The position numbers and the translations under genes were made by a program. A stretch of DNA of 64,000 nucleotides from an uncultured Clostridia bacterium (GTDB lineage: Bacteria > Bacillota > Clostridia > Lachnospirales > CAG-274): NCBI GenBank assembly GCA_947624015.1, contig CANQIA010000006.1, forward strand, positions 1 through 64,000, in the 5' to 3' direction. This document shows, piece after piece, positions 18,061 through 27,892 of the stretch (its first letter is position 1; the number at the start of each line of letters is the position of its first letter). The notes below the pieces were generated by a model that worked only from the letters and a program-made list of their open reading frames with translations, was not told the DNA's origin and did not search any database.

Positions 18061-18804
18061 TTACAACACTCTGTCCAAAAAGTTCTTAAGTCTTTCGCTT
18101 TTTGGATTGTCAAAAAATTCTTTAGGCTCGTTTTCCTCCAGAATTTTTCCGTTTTCCATAAATATAACTCTTGAGCCTACCTCTCTGGCAAAGCCCATTT
18201 CATGTGTGACCACGACCATAGTCATATTTTCCCGAGCAAGACTTTTCATAACGTCCAAAACCTCGCCGACCATTTCCGGGTCAAGAGCCGAAGTAGGTTC
18301 GTCAAAGAGCATAACGTCAGGCTCCATACAGAGGGCTCTTACAATGGCGATCCTCTGCTTCTGACCGCCCGAAAGCTGATTGGGATAGCTGTCGGCTCTG
18401 TCTGCAAGCCCTACCCTCTTAAGAAGCTCCATAGCCTTGCTTTCAGCCTCTGTCTTGCTCTTTTTAAGAAGCTTCATAGGTCCTATGGTAAGATTTCTCA
18501 TAATTGTCATGTGGGGAAAAAGGTTGAACTGCTGGAATACCATGCCCATTTTTCTCCTGTGCTTGTTCAGATCGTTCTTGGGATCTGTAATATCTATGCC
18601 CTCAAAATATATATGACCCTCCGTAGGCACCTCCAGAAGATTAAGACATCTTAAAAAAGTGGATTTTCCCGAACCTGACGGACCTATTACAACGACTACC
18701 TCGCCATTATATATATTGTTGTTCACATTATCGAGAGCGAGAGTGACATTTCCGAAATCCTTTGTCAGATTTTCGACTTTGATAAGGGGTTCTTTATCTT
18801 TCAC
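18061..18804 (-). CDS. Polar amino acid ABC transporter, ATP-binding protein
   Basis: A 247-aa cytoplasmic ATPase of the GlnQ/HisP family that energises amino acid uptake. Walker [10 protein letters not shown] is at 41-49, signature LSGGQ near 143, Walker [12 protein letters not shown] near 165, and the switch His is in [10 protein letters not shown]. It overlaps the permease gene by 11 nt, so the two are coupled. It is the last gene of a three-gene operon (binding protein, permease, ATPase). Confidence 0.95.
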   Translation of the reverse strand: MKDKEPLIKVENLTKDFGNVTLALDNVNNNIYNGEVVVVIGPSGSGKSTFLRCLNLLEVPTEGHIYFEGIDITDPKNDLNKHRRKMGMVFQQFNLFPHMTIMRNLTIGPMKLLKKSKTEAESKAMELLKRVGLADRADSYPNQLSGGQKQRIAIVRALCMEPDVMLFDEPTSALDPEMVGEVLDVMKSLARENMTMVVVTHEMGFAREVGSRVIFMENGKILEENEPKEFFDNPKSERLKNFLDRVL

Positions 18805-19573
18805 CTGAATTCAGCCTCCTTTCAATACGCGCAGAAATATTTCTCAGTATGGAAACTATTATGAAGTAAATAAGCGCCGCTGCAATAAGCGGGAAAAATG
18901 CGCTGTATGTACGGCTCTTTATAAGAAGAGCGGCAGCAAGCAGATCCTGGAGAGCTACCATGCTGGCAACCGATGTTTCCTTAAGAAGTACCACAAGCTC
19001 GTTGCAAAGAGCGGGAAGAGCGCTTTTAAGAGCCTGAGGTATCACAACATATATCATTGTGGGTATGTAGCCAAAGCCAAGGCTCCTTCCCGCTTCCATC
19101 TGTCCCTTGTCCACGCCGTTTATACCGCCTCTTATTATTTCGGCAATATAGGCGCTGGAGTTAATGGTAAAGCCCAGTGTGGCAACGCCTATCTTATTTG
19201 TGGAGTCTGCCAGTATTACAAAGTATATTATCATTATCTGAACGATAGTGGGAGTACCCTGTATTATGTTGAGATAGAGCTTACATACGGCATTTAATAT
19301 ACTCAGCACAAATCTGCCTGCCTTCTGAGAAAAGCTCTGTTTTGGAGTATCCACTCTCTTGTCGTAGCTGACACGTATCACGGCTATTGTAAGTCCCAGC
19401 AAAAGACCGAATATAAATGAAAAAACCGTAAGCCTTATCGTGATGCCAAGACCTTTCAAAAGCCATGTCCATCTGTTGTCGTCTATAAAGTTGTTGTAAA
19501 GCTCCGTAACAAACCATTTGGCACTGTCATCGGATACAAATATATTAGCAATGTTATAAATCAATTCGCCCAT
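18794..19573 (-). CDS. Polar amino acid ABC transporter, permease
   Basis: A 259-aa HisM/GlnP-type permease with about five membrane segments. The conserved EAA-type loop is present ([28 protein letters not shown], shortened here to its landmarks EIIRGG and [10 protein letters not shown]). The ATG at 19573 has GAGG 9 nt upstream. A longer frame begins inside a hairpin at 19612 and is rejected. The hairpin separates it from the binding-protein gene. Confidence 0.92.
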   Translation of the reverse strand: MGELIYNIANIFVSDDSAKWFVTELYNNFIDDNRWTWLLKGLGITIRLTVFSFIFGLLLGLTIAVIRVSYDKRVDTPKQSFSQKAGRFVLSILNAVCKLYLNIIQGTPTIVQIMIIYFVILADSTNKIGVATLGFTINSSAYIAEIIRGGINGVDKGQMEAGRSLGFGYIPTMIYVVIPQALKSALPALCNELVVLLKETSVASMVALQDLLAAALLIKSRTYSAFFPLIAAALIYFIIVSILRNISARIERRLNSGER

Positions 19574-19591
19574 AGTTATTTTCCTCAAAAT

Positions 19592-19618
19592 AAGGGTGTG
19601 TAGATCATACACACCCTT
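19592..19618 (-). promoter_or_regulatory. Intercistronic hairpin, binding protein / permease
   Basis: A perfect 11-bp stem (19592-19602 with 19608-19618) with a 5-nt loop lies between the binding protein stop and the permease RBS. The following ATTTTG is too short for efficient termination. In ABC operons such hairpins typically protect the binding-protein mRNA 3' end or attenuate downstream genes, giving excess binding protein. Confidence 0.7.
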
Positions 19619-19621
19619 GTA

Positions 19622-20422
19622 TTAATCGTTTAAGTATTTGTCTAATATTGCCTGAAGCTCGCCGTTTTCCTTCATTTCCTTAAGAGCATCGTTTATTGCG
19701 TCAAGAAGCGCCTGATTATCCTTGGCAACAGCTATGGCATACTGCTCTGATGTAAGGTTCTCGTCTAACTTAACAAGACCGTCTGCATTTTCAACAAGCT
19801 TTTTGGCAGGCTCGTTGTCGATAACAACTGCGTCGATCTTATCTGTTATAAGAGACTGAGTTGCATCGGGACCGTTGGCAAATCTCTCAACGCTTGCGGG
19901 AGCTACGCCATTTTCCGCATCTGAAACGTATTCGTCGCCTGTGGTACCTCTCTGTACGCCTATTACCTTGCCTGTAAGATCGGCAGCAGACTTAATGTCT
20001 GAGCCCTCCTTAACTATAATGGCTTGACCTGCTTCTACATATGTGTCTGAGAAATTAACATTGTTAAGTCTCTGCTCGTCAACAGTCATGCCTGCAAGAC
20101 CGATATCTACCTTACCTGTCTGAACAGAGGGTATTATAGCGTCAAAGTCCATGTTCTCCACCTGCGCTTCAAGACCAAGCTTAGCTGCAATAGCGTCGGC
20201 TATTTCCGCATCGATGCCTATGACCTTGTCGCCCTCCATATACTCATAAGGCTCAAATTCAGCATTTGTACCCCATATAAGCTTGCCCTCGGTACCTGTG
20301 AGAGATGCGGCAGCCTCAGTATCGGGAGTATCGGCATTTTCATCAGTGGCAGCAGAACCGCCGCAGCCAACGATGCCAAGCATCATAACGCCGACTAAAG
20401 CTATTGATAATAATTTCTTCAT
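19622..20422 (-). CDS. Polar amino acid ABC transporter, substrate-binding lipoprotein
   Basis: A 266-aa binding protein of the SBP_bac_3 family. A lipoprotein signal peptide ends at IVGC with Cys20 as the lipid-modified residue, followed by an acidic, Ala/Thr-rich linker. The mature domain opens with LIWGTNAEFEPYEYMEGDKV and contains GIDAEIADAIAAKLG and FDAIIPSVQTGKVDIGLAGM, all typical of glutamine/arginine/cystine binders. Exact specificity is not decidable. It is first in the operon, with a strong promoter upstream. Confidence 0.95.
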   Translation of the reverse strand: MKKLLSIALVGVMMLGIVGCGGSAATDENADTPDTEAAASLTGTEGKLIWGTNAEFEPYEYMEGDKVIGIDAEIADAIAAKLGLEAQVENMDFDAIIPSVQTGKVDIGLAGMTVDEQRLNNVNFSDTYVEAGQAIIVKEGSDIKSAADLTGKVIGVQRGTTGDEYVSDAENGVAPASVERFANGPDATQSLITDKIDAVVIDNEPAKKLVENADGLVKLDENLTSEQYAIAVAKDNQALLDAINDALKEMKENGELQAILDKYLND

Positions 20423-20455
20423 TGTATTTCCTCCTTAATAAATAATTATACATAT

Positions 20456-20484
20456 ATAATACATAAATTTGGCTTAAAAGTCAA
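20456..20484 (-). promoter_or_regulatory. Promoter of the amino acid ABC operon
   Basis: On the minus strand, TTGACT (20484-20479), 17-bp spacer, TATTAT (20461-20456), about 35 nt before the start codon. Confidence 0.8.
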
Positions 20485-20577
20485 TATAAATGAATAAAAA
20501 TAACATATGGGATATAAGTGTTTATATGTATATACAAGTATTTTCAAGCATAGAATTTATGAGAGGAGGGGATTGCT

Positions 20578-21546
20578 ATGTATTCTCTTATATACGATGC
20601 AGCGGAGGAATTCGGCATAAAGCCCTTAAATGTATATAAATGCAAGTATTACTATGTTTTAAGCTGCAGCAACGGCACATATTCATTTTGCCAAGCCAGA
20701 CCGGGCATAAACAAAATAATGGAGATACACAGTGTCAAAACAGGGCTTGCCGAAATGGGCATAACCAATATAGATACATATTCTGTGACCGACAGGGGTC
20801 TGCCCTATGTGGAAAGAGACGGCAGAATATACACCGCCACAAGATTTTTCGGCTCCAACGAGCTGAATTTTATGAACAATAATCAGGTTGCCCTTACTCT
20901 TCGGAGCATAGGCAATATACACAGATGTCTGAGGAGCATGGAAAGCTCTATGGTATATGCCGCAGGAGAAAGAAAAAACAAAGTTATGGAAAAATACACG
21001 AGAGAGCTTAAGGATATGGCAAGGATAAAAAAGCTTATGGGCAAGCGTATATGGGATACGGATATTTCCACAGTGTTTGACAGTTATATGGAAAGAGCGG
21101 AGGAAAGCGTGCAGCAGCTCAGGGCTATGGATTACGGGGAAAGCGCCACCTACTGCCACAACGGACTGAAAGAGGGAAACATAATATACAAAAAAGGCCG
21201 TGTGTATATTATAGACTGGGATAATATGAAGCACTTAAGCTATATTGAGGATATAGCCTTTTTTATAAAAAGATATGCCAGAAAAAACTGCTATTATTCT
21301 CACAACGTCGGTTCTCCTTATATGAGCCTTGAAGAGGCTATGAATAAATACGCCGCAGGCAGAAGCATAAGCAATGAGGAATACGAAATATTAAAAGCCG
21401 TGTTCCGATATCCTCACAGATTTATAGATACTGTAAGAGAGGGGTTCCGAACGGGAAAAACATTCCTTCCCTCAGGCGTAAAGCGTAAGCTTGATGAATG
21501 TATAGCCCAAAAGGACTTTGAAGAAAGGTATATGAGCCAATGGTGA
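20578..21546 (+). CDS. CotS-family spore coat protein (kinase-like fold)
   Basis: A 322-aa protein of the CotS/CotI family, which have an aminoglycoside-phosphotransferase-like fold and localise to the spore coat. The catalytic-loop-like CHNGLKEGNII and the Mg-binding-like VYIIDWDN are present in the C-terminal half, so kinase activity is possible. RBS GAGAGGAGGGG precedes the ATG. A sequence resembling a sporulation sigma-E -35/-10 pair (GTATATA at 20528, CATAGAAT at 20549, 14 bp apart) lies just upstream, but it would leave a leader of only about 15 nt. Confidence 0.82.
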   Translation: MYSLIYDAAEEFGIKPLNVYKCKYYYVLSCSNGTYSFCQARPGINKIMEIHSVKTGLAEMGITNIDTYSVTDRGLPYVERDGRIYTATRFFGSNELNFMNNNQVALTLRSIGNIHRCLRSMESSMVYAAGERKNKVMEKYTRELKDMARIKKLMGKRIWDTDISTVFDSYMERAEESVQQLRAMDYGESATYCHNGLKEGNIIYKKGRVYIIDWDNMKHLSYIEDIAFFIKRYARKNCYYSHNVGSPYMSLEEAMNKYAAGRSISNEEYEILKAVFRYPHRFIDTVREGFRTGKTFLPSGVKRKLDECIAQKDFEERYMSQW

Positions 21547-21554
21547 TCGTCTGC

Positions 21555-21590
21555 GCAAAAAAAGAGAGGTACTCGCCTCTCTTTAATTAT
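21555..21590. terminator. Bidirectional terminator between cotS-like and spoVS
   Basis: AAAGAGAGG (21561-21569) pairs with CCTCTCTTT (21576-21584). A run of seven T follows on the minus strand and TTTAATTATT on the plus strand. Confidence 0.9.
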
Positions 21591-21853
21591 TCCCTCTTTC
21601 TTAAGATCTCAAATTTAATGCCTGTTTTTATTTCGCCCTCTATCTCGGACTGAGAAAAGGCAGGCACGCAAACAAGATCAATGCCGTTAGGCGCCACATA
21701 GCCTCTTGCTATGGCTACGCTCTTGACCGCCTGATTGACTGCTCCTGCGCCTATTGTCTGGATCTCCACATCCTGATTATTTCTGAGAATTGCAGCAATA
21801 GCTCCCGCTACGGATTTAGGCTGTGAATTAGCTGATACCTTTAATGTTTCCAT
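21587..21853 (-). CDS. spoVS: Stage V sporulation protein S
   Basis: An 88-aa SpoVS homologue. It keeps the family core LKVSANSQPKSVAGAIAAIL, IGAGAVNQAVKSVAIARGYV and LVCVPAFS, and nearly the family length (86 aa in B. subtilis). SpoVS is an Alba-like small protein needed for spore coat assembly and engulfment progression. The ATG at 21853 has GGAGG 8 nt upstream. The longer open frame to 21925 is rejected. It follows the DUF1015 gene by 74 bp. Confidence 0.95.
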   Translation of the reverse strand: METLKVSANSQPKSVAGAIAAILRNNQDVEIQTIGAGAVNQAVKSVAIARGYVAPNGIDLVCVPAFSQSEIEGEIKTGIKFEILRKRE

Positions 21854-21927
21854 AAATACAACCTCCCATAAATACATAAATTGGTTACACATGTATTTTT
21901 TCCTGAAAGGGAGAAGTATATTCACGG

Positions 21928-23178
21928 TTAGTCAAGAGTATGTATAAAAATCCCGCTTCTTAGCTTTGGCTCGAACCATGTGGATTTAGGCGGCATTATT
22001 TTTCCCTTGTCGGCTATATTCATAAGCTGTCCCATAGTAGTGGGATACATTGAAAAAGCCACCTTCATTTTGCCTGAATCCACGCTTTTTACAAGAGCCT
22101 TAAGCCCTCTTATGCCTCCTATAAAATCTATCCTGCTGTCTGTTCTGGGATCTCCTATATCCAATATAGGGGATAAAAGCTCATTCTGGAGTATGGATAC
22201 ATCCAGACATTCCACAGGGTCCTTTTCGTGTATTATCTCTTTTTTTGCCCTGAGTATGTACCATTTGCCTTCAAGATACATACCGAAGGTATGCATTCTG
22301 TCGGGTTTATAACAGCCGTCGCCCTCGTATAATTCAACATTGAATTTTTTACCTATATCGCTTAAAAATTCTTCGGCGCTCCTGCCGTTAAGATCCTTTA
22401 TAACTCTGTTATAGTCCATTATATAAAGCTGACTGTCGGGAAAAAGCACCGAAAGATAATAATTATACTCTGCGTTTTCATCGTACTTACCCGCCTTTTT
22501 TCTCCTGTCCAGACCTACTCTTACGGCTGAGGCATTTCTGTGATGTCCGTCTGCAATATACAGAGAAGGTACCTTTGCAAATACCATTGAGAGCCTTTTG
22601 ATAACAGCCTCGTCGTCAATGATCCAAACGGTATGCTCCACATTGTCTTGGGCTGTAAAATCATATATGGGATCATGCTCTTGCTTCCATGTATTTATAA
22701 TGTCATCTATTTCTCTTTCCGCTCTGTAGGTAAGAAAAATGGGACCCGTATTGGCATTGCAGGCGTCTACATGGCGCACTCTGTCCTCCTCCTTGTCCGC
22801 CCTTGTCAGCTCATGTTTTTTTATTTTGCCTTCTATATATTCGTCAATAGACGTACAGGCAACAAGCCCTGTCTGGGAACGTCCCTTCATTATAAGTCTG
22901 TATATATAGAACACAGGCTTATTATCCTGCACATATATGCCTTCCTTTATCATTTTGTTCAGATTTTCCGCTGCCTTGGCATAAACTGCGTCGGAATAGA
23001 TATCGATATCCTCCGGCAGATCTATTTCCGCTTTATCCACATGAAGAAAGGAATATGGATCGTCCTTTACCATCTCCCTTGCTTCCTCTGAGCTTATAAC
23101 ATCATAGGGTAAGGCTGCAACAGCGCCGCAAAGCTTTGGTATGGGTCTGTATCCCTTAAAGGGACGAACTATTGACAT
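21928..23178 (-). CDS. DUF1015 domain protein
   Basis: A 416-aa DUF1015 family protein. It opens with the family-typical RPFKGYRPIP and AALPYDVIS, and contains the conserved YIADGHHRNASA motif and a C-terminal VAFSMYPTTMGQLMNIADKGKIMPPKSTWFEPK region. DUF1015 proteins are ParB-like-fold proteins often found near serine biosynthesis genes; some archaeal relatives phosphorylate serine, but this does not fix the role here. The ATG at 23178 has GAGAGG 8 nt upstream; the GTG at 23187 lies within that RBS. It belongs to the aspS-side operon. Confidence 0.88.
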   Translation of the reverse strand: MSIVRPFKGYRPIPKLCGAVAALPYDVISSEEAREMVKDDPYSFLHVDKAEIDLPEDIDIYSDAVYAKAAENLNKMIKEGIYVQDNKPVFYIYRLIMKGRSQTGLVACTSIDEYIEGKIKKHELTRADKEEDRVRHVDACNANTGPIFLTYRAEREIDDIINTWKQEHDPIYDFTAQDNVEHTVWIIDDEAVIKRLSMVFAKVPSLYIADGHHRNASAVRVGLDRRKKAGKYDENAEYNYYLSVLFPDSQLYIMDYNRVIKDLNGRSAEEFLSDIGKKFNVELYEGDGCYKPDRMHTFGMYLEGKWYILRAKKEIIHEKDPVECLDVSILQNELLSPILDIGDPRTDSRIDFIGGIRGLKALVKSVDSGKMKVAFSMYPTTMGQLMNIADKGKIMPPKSTWFEPKLRSGIFIHTLD

Positions 23179-23194
23179 AACAAGCACCTCTCAT

Positions 23195-24505
23195 TTAATT
23201 ATTCTTTATTTTTTCTATTTGCTGTATCGCTTCATTTTTAATAGACGCTACGGGATGCTTGTCCGCAACCGTATTGAAATAATTGACGGCAACTTCATAT
23301 TCGCCCTTATCAGCCGCTATTTTACCGAGCTGATACATTGCGCTGTATCTGAGCTCCTCGCCGTTTCCCATACACTGTATACATTTTTCAAACAGCTTTT
23401 TTGCCGTTTCAGCATCCTTTGCTCCCATTGCCTCTGTTCCTGCGGCATAATACTTCTGCGCAGCGGCAGGAAGAACAGTGGTCCTGAGAGAATCGTACTC
23501 CTTCATTACCTCTGCGCCAAAGCCCGAAGTATTAAGGGAAAGGAGCTTATCCGCTGCCATTTCCGCATTTCCCTCATCAAAATACGCCCTTATATCCGAA
23601 AGGGTCTTTACCCTTTGCTGAAGCTCCTGTGAGCCTGTGGTGTAAAGCCTTGACTTAAGGTCTTCATTCTCATCCGTAAGTCTTTGTATCGTTTCCTCAT
23701 TTTTCAGCACTGCGCTGTTATTGTCATTAAGCAGTATATTGTACTTGGTCTCAAGGCTGTCATACTTGTATTTGTAATGATGTATGACCGACGGCACAAC
23801 AAGAGCGCCTGCTATAATGGCGGCTGCGGCTATGCCTGCTCCAAAGCATATGATACCGCTTCCCGTATCTGCTCCGGATCTTACAGACCTTGCGGTAGGA
23901 CGGGTATTATCCCAGCTTTCCTTACGCCTTGGTTTAAAAAGCATAGTTCTTCCCTCTCCCGCCGCTTCGGCATATTCAAGGGCAATGCTGTCGGATCTGT
24001 CTGTTTTAAGGGCTCTGCGCAAAAGCGAAAGCGCATCGGAGTTATTGCCTCTTTCCATATAGCAAAGAGCCAGAAGATCACAGGCAGGAACAAAATATTT
24101 ATTCTTATCCAGCGCTTTTTTCAGACACATTATCGCCATATCGGTATTGTTGTCCCTTGCAAAAGCAAGAGCCTCGTTATAGTTTGTTACGGACTCCAGC
24201 ATTTTTTCGGTATCCTTGTCATTGTCGGCAGAAATAAGAAAGTCAATGGCAATATTATCAGTTATTTTCATGCTCTTACTTCTGTTCCACTGTATTATAG
24301 CCTCTGTTATCCTGCCCAATCTGTAATAACAAAGTCCCAAAAGGTTGAGCGCATCTATATTCTTTTTATCCAGCGATATGCTTTCCTTAAGAGCTACAAT
24401 GGCGTCGGAGATCTTGTCCTCTCCGCAAAGCGCCAAGGCTCTGTTATAGCATTTATGCGATACGGAGCTTATTTTTCTCTGAACCGAATTAGAAAGATAT
24501 TCCAT
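23195..24505 (-). CDS. TPR-repeat membrane protein
   Basis: A 436-aa protein with three parts. The N-terminal ~200 residues are tetratricopeptide-like helices (ALNLLGLCYYRLGRITEAI; ALCYMERGNNSDALSLLRRA). One transmembrane segment follows at about 226-246 after an Arg-rich linker. The extracytoplasmic part starts with a coiled coil (about 250-300) and ends with more TPR-like repeats (AKKLFEKCIQCMGNGEE; GEYEVAVNYFNTVAD). This predicts a scaffold bridging both sides of the membrane; partner unknown. RBS GGGGTG precedes the ATG. The 42-aa gene ends 11 nt upstream. Confidence 0.8.
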   Translation of the reverse strand: MEYLSNSVQRKISSVSHKCYNRALALCGEDKISDAIVALKESISLDKKNIDALNLLGLCYYRLGRITEAIIQWNRSKSMKITDNIAIDFLISADNDKDTEKMLESVTNYNEALAFARDNNTDMAIMCLKKALDKNKYFVPACDLLALCYMERGNNSDALSLLRRALKTDRSDSIALEYAEAAGEGRTMLFKPRRKESWDNTRPTARSVRSGADTGSGIICFGAGIAAAAIIAGALVVPSVIHHYKYKYDSLETKYNILLNDNNSAVLKNEETIQRLTDENEDLKSRLYTTGSQELQQRVKTLSDIRAYFDEGNAEMAADKLLSLNTSGFGAEVMKEYDSLRTTVLPAAAQKYYAAGTEAMGAKDAETAKKLFEKCIQCMGNGEELRYSAMYQLGKIAADKGEYEVAVNYFNTVADKHPVASIKNEAIQQIEKIKNN

Positions 24506-24516
24506 TAAGGCACCCC

Positions 24517-24645
24517 TTATTTATTATTCTTGATATCTCTGAGGATATCCATAATATCTTCAACTGCACTGTCAATATATTTATCTGTCTGCTCCGCTTC
24601 GGGAAGGGGCTTGAATTTACTAAGCTCTGCCTTAAAATCCAGCAT
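24517..24645 (-). CDS. 42-aa protein of unknown function in the aspS operon
   Basis: An open frame of 42 codons starts directly after the aspS stop (TAA-ATG) with GAGGTGG about 6 nt upstream and ends 11 nt before the TPR gene. The peptide is helical and charged: it begins MLDFKAELSKFKPLPEAEQ, is acidic in the middle (SAVEDIMDILRDI) and ends in a basic tail. Tight spacing on both sides and the good RBS support a real gene. I do not recognise a family. Confidence 0.7.
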   Translation of the reverse strand: MLDFKAELSKFKPLPEAEQTDKYIDSAVEDIMDILRDIKNNK

Positions 24646-26448
24646 TTATTCCACCTCTGTTTTTTCCTGAGGAGCGATCTCTATACCCAGCTCCTCCAGT
24701 TGTATTTCATCTACTACATTAGGCGCATCGGTCAGCAGACAGCTTGCGTCTTTTACCTTTGGAAAGGCTATTACGTCTCTTATACTTTCCGCTCCCGTAA
24801 GAAGCATAACAAGTCTGTCAAGACCGAAGGCAAGACCGCCGTGAGGAGGTGCGCCGTACTTGAATGCGTCTAACAAAAAGCCGAAACGCTCCTGAGCGTC
24901 CTCGGGAGTAAAGCCTAAAAGCTTGAACATTTGTGACTGTATCTCTCTTGAATGTATCCTTATGGAGCCGCCTCCGACCTCGCAGCCGTTAAGCACCATG
25001 TCGTATGCCTTGGCTCTTACTCTGCCCGGATCCGTATCTATATACACAAGATCCTCGTCCATAGGCGATGTGAAGGGATGATGCTTTGCAACAAATCTTT
25101 CTTCCTCCTCGCTGTATTCAAGAAGCGGGAACTCGGTCACCCAAAGGAACTTATATTCACTATCGTCAAGTATTTCAAGACGTTTTGCAACTTCCAGCCT
25201 TAAAGCGCCCAGAGCGTCAAATACCACACTGTTCTTGTCTGCGCAAAGGAGTATAAGATCGCCTGCCTTTGCGTTAAAGCAAGCTATTATCTCATTTATC
25301 TTATCCTCTGTAAAGAATTTGGAAATAGTGGTCTTAAAGCCCTCCTCGTTTACGATTATCCATGCAAGACCCTTTGCTCCGTAGGTCTTGGCAACATCTA
25401 CAAGAGAATCTATTTTCTTTCTTGGGAAGGAGCCGCAGCCTTCTGCGTTTATGCCCCTTACGGAGCCTCCTCCATCAATAGCGTTTTGGAAAACGCCAAA
25501 CTCAGAGCCGTTTACTATATCCGTAATGTCGTGAAGCTCCATGCCAAAACGTATATCCGGCTTATCGGAGCCGAAGCGTTCCATGGCTTCACAGTAAGGC
25601 ATTCTGAGGAAAGGCGTAGGCACATCTATGCCCTTCAGCTCCTTGAATATCTTCTTTATAAGTCTTTCATTTACGTCTATAACGTCATCCTGCTCTATAA
25701 ATGACAGCTCCATATCTATCTGAGTAAACTCAGGCTGTCTGTCCGCTCTCAGATCCTCGTCTCTGAAGCACTTTGCTATCTGGAAGTATTTATCAAAGCC
25801 CGATACCATCAAAAGCTGTTTGAAAAGCTGCGGACTTTGGGGCAGAGCATAGAAATTGCCCGGATGAACACGGCTTGGTACAAGATAATCTCTTGCGCCC
25901 TCGGGAGTTGACTTAGTAAGCATAGGAGTCTCTATCTCTATAAAGCCCTCTTCTGAAAGGAATTGCCTTACTATCTGACAAAGCTTGTGCCTTAACACTA
26001 TATTTTCCGCTACATTTGGGCGTCTTAAGTCAAGATATCTGTACTTTAATCTCAGCTCCGTACTTACATTTATGCTTTCCTCTATCTGGAAAGGAGGCGT
26101 GTCTGACTCGGAAAGTATCTTCATGCTCTCTACATTTACTTCCACAGTACCCGTTTTCATATTGGGATTTATGTTTTCGGGCGTTCTCAAAGCCACCTTG
26201 CCCGTTACCGCCACAACATATTCGCCTCTTATTTCCTTATCCTTGTCGGCAACCTCCTTTGAGCAGCTATCTCTGTCCACAACTGCCTGTACTATGCCGG
26301 TTCTGTCTCTTAAAAGTATAAATGAAAAGTGTGAAAATTCTCTTTTCCTGCTTACCCAGCCCATAAGGGTAACTTCCTGTCCCACCATGCTCTCATTTAC
26401 GTCACAGCAGTAACAGCTTCTCCTCATACCCTGCATTAATTCTGCCAT
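24646..26448 (-). CDS. aspS: Aspartyl-tRNA synthetase
   Basis: A 600-aa class II synthetase charging tRNA-Asp. It has the N-terminal OB-fold anticodon-binding domain (about 1-110) and the class II motif 2 [18 protein letters not shown]. The bacterial GAD insertion follows, then motif 3 [14 protein letters not shown] near the C-terminus. The length fits the bacterial type. It begins 1 nt after the hisS stop, as in the conserved hisS-aspS pair. Whether it is discriminating or also charges tRNA-Asn depends on residues I cannot assess by eye. Confidence 0.97.
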   Translation of the reverse strand: MAELMQGMRRSCYCCDVNESMVGQEVTLMGWVSRKREFSHFSFILLRDRTGIVQAVVDRDSCSKEVADKDKEIRGEYVVAVTGKVALRTPENINPNMKTGTVEVNVESMKILSESDTPPFQIEESINVSTELRLKYRYLDLRRPNVAENIVLRHKLCQIVRQFLSEEGFIEIETPMLTKSTPEGARDYLVPSRVHPGNFYALPQSPQLFKQLLMVSGFDKYFQIAKCFRDEDLRADRQPEFTQIDMELSFIEQDDVIDVNERLIKKIFKELKGIDVPTPFLRMPYCEAMERFGSDKPDIRFGMELHDITDIVNGSEFGVFQNAIDGGGSVRGINAEGCGSFPRKKIDSLVDVAKTYGAKGLAWIIVNEEGFKTTISKFFTEDKINEIIACFNAKAGDLILLCADKNSVVFDALGALRLEVAKRLEILDDSEYKFLWVTEFPLLEYSEEEERFVAKHHPFTSPMDEDLVYIDTDPGRVRAKAYDMVLNGCEVGGGSIRIHSREIQSQMFKLLGFTPEDAQERFGFLLDAFKYGAPPHGGLAFGLDRLVMLLTGAESIRDVIAFPKVKDASCLLTDAPNVVDEIQLEELGIEIAPQEKTEVE

Positions 26449-26449
26449 A

Positions 26450-27787
26450 TCAATTACTTCCTTTCCGCATCTGTGTCTTTATTTCCTCTGCAATATCGTC
26501 TATATTTACGACCTTCTGTTCGCCTGTTGTCATATTCTTAAGGGCTACGGTATTGTTGTTTACCTCGTCCTCGCCTATTATGGCAACAAAGGGTATCCCC
26601 AGCTTATCGGCATATTTCATTTTAGCCTTCATTCCCTTTTGGGCATAGTATACATCCACAGGTATTCCCGCATTTCTTATATTACCCGCTGCCTTAAGCG
26701 TATATTCCATATCTGCGCCCATAGGTATCACAAGCGCCTTTACAAGGCTTGAGCTTTCCGCCCTTATGATACCGGCTTCCTTTAGCTGAGAGAAAAGTCT
26801 TGTAAGTCCTATCGATATGCCTATTCCCGGAAGCTTGGCATTTGTATAGTATTCGGTAAGGTTATCATAGCGTCCTCCCGAACATACGCTTCCCAGATCT
26901 CTGTAATCGTCAAGAACCGTTTCGTATACCGTGCCTGTATAATAGTCCAGACCCCTTGCAATGGTAAGATCTATCTCAAAATAATCCTCTTCTATGCCGA
27001 AATCACGCATATATTCCGTTACCTTTTCAAGCTCTGCAACGCCTTGGGCAAATTTTTCATTGTCCATAGGGATATTTCTGAGAGCCTCCAGCTTCTCGTT
27101 GTTTGTGCCCGATATGGTTATAAAATCCATTATGCGCTGTATTTTACTGCTGTCTATATTCAGCCTTTCAAGCTCTGATATAACATTTTCCGAACCTATT
27201 TTATCTATTTTGTCAATGACTCTGAGTATGTCCGTTATATTATCAGAAAGGTCAAGCGCCTCAAAAAAGCCGTTGAGTACCTTTCTGTTGTTGATGCGAA
27301 TTGTAAATTTGCCAAAATCCAGCTTTCTGAAAATATTATATATTACGGCAGGTATCTCGCCGTCATATACAAGACTCAGCTCCTCGTTGCCTATTATGTC
27401 TATATCGCACTGATAAAACTCTCTGAAACGACCCTTTTGCGGTCTTTCCCCTCTGTATACCTTGCTCATCTGATAGCGCTTGAAGGGAAATGTAAGCTCG
27501 CCGCTGTGCTGGGCAACATATCTTGCAAGAGGCACAGTCAGATCAAACCTCAGCGCAAGATCGTTATCCCCCTTGTTAAAGCGATATATCTGCTTTTCCG
27601 TTTCTCCTCCCGCCTTGGCAAGAAGCACCTGAGAAAGCTCTATTACAGGTGTGTCAAGGGGCAAAAATCCAAAGCTTTCATATACGCCTCTTATTGTGTC
27701 GTATATTTTATTGAACAATATCTGGTCTGCCGGGAGCAGCTCCATAAATCCCGTAAGTATACGGGGCTTGATCTTATTTTCAGCCAT
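26450..27787 (-). CDS. hisS: Histidyl-tRNA synthetase
   Basis: A 445-aa class II synthetase. Motif 2 region [19 protein letters not shown] and the histidine motif [13 protein letters not shown] are present, as is the C-terminal anticodon-binding domain. It is slightly longer than the usual ~420-430 aa. RBS AAAGGAG precedes the ATG. A structured element occupies the 100 bp upstream. I see no T-box, which often controls hisS in Firmicutes. Confidence 0.97.
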   Translation of the reverse strand: MAENKIKPRILTGFMELLPADQILFNKIYDTIRGVYESFGFLPLDTPVIELSQVLLAKAGGETEKQIYRFNKGDNDLALRFDLTVPLARYVAQHSGELTFPFKRYQMSKVYRGERPQKGRFREFYQCDIDIIGNEELSLVYDGEIPAVIYNIFRKLDFGKFTIRINNRKVLNGFFEALDLSDNITDILRVIDKIDKIGSENVISELERLNIDSSKIQRIMDFITISGTNNEKLEALRNIPMDNEKFAQGVAELEKVTEYMRDFGIEEDYFEIDLTIARGLDYYTGTVYETVLDDYRDLGSVCSGGRYDNLTEYYTNAKLPGIGISIGLTRLFSQLKEAGIIRAESSSLVKALVIPMGADMEYTLKAAGNIRNAGIPVDVYYAQKGMKAKMKYADKLGIPFVAIIGEDEVNNNTVALKNMTTGEQKVVNIDDIAEEIKTQMRKGSN

Positions 27788-27811
27788 TTTGTTTCTCCTT
27801 TTGATTATGAT

Positions 27812-27887
27812 TATAACGGCAAATCATAAGCCCTGCATAACAGGCAGGCACACGGGAGGTAAACTCCCATGTCCTTAAGCCGTTATA
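27812..27887 (-). ncRNA. Predicted three-way-junction RNA upstream of hisS
   Basis: A 9-bp closing stem pairs 27812-27820 with 27879-27887. Inside it are two hairpins: 27852-27874 (9 bp with one mismatch, loop GTAAA on the + strand) and 27830-27845 (5 bp with one bulge). The element starts 5 nt after the upstream stop codon and ends about 24 nt before the hisS start. It has no T run. I could not match it to T-box, purine, THF, SAM or ZTP riboswitches. Confidence 0.5.
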
Positions 27888-27892
27888 TATTA

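Noticed and set aside
20528..20556. Sigma-E-type promoter for the cotS-like gene
   Set aside because: The boxes fit in spacing, but the start would fall within the RBS; kept only as a remark in the gene entry.
23684..24508. 274-codon frame opposite the TPR gene
   Set aside because: The minus-strand TPR protein explains the sequence; no promoter or RBS on this side.
27788..27892. T-box upstream of hisS
   Set aside because: The gap is too short, and there is no specifier domain, T-box sequence or terminator/antiterminator pair.
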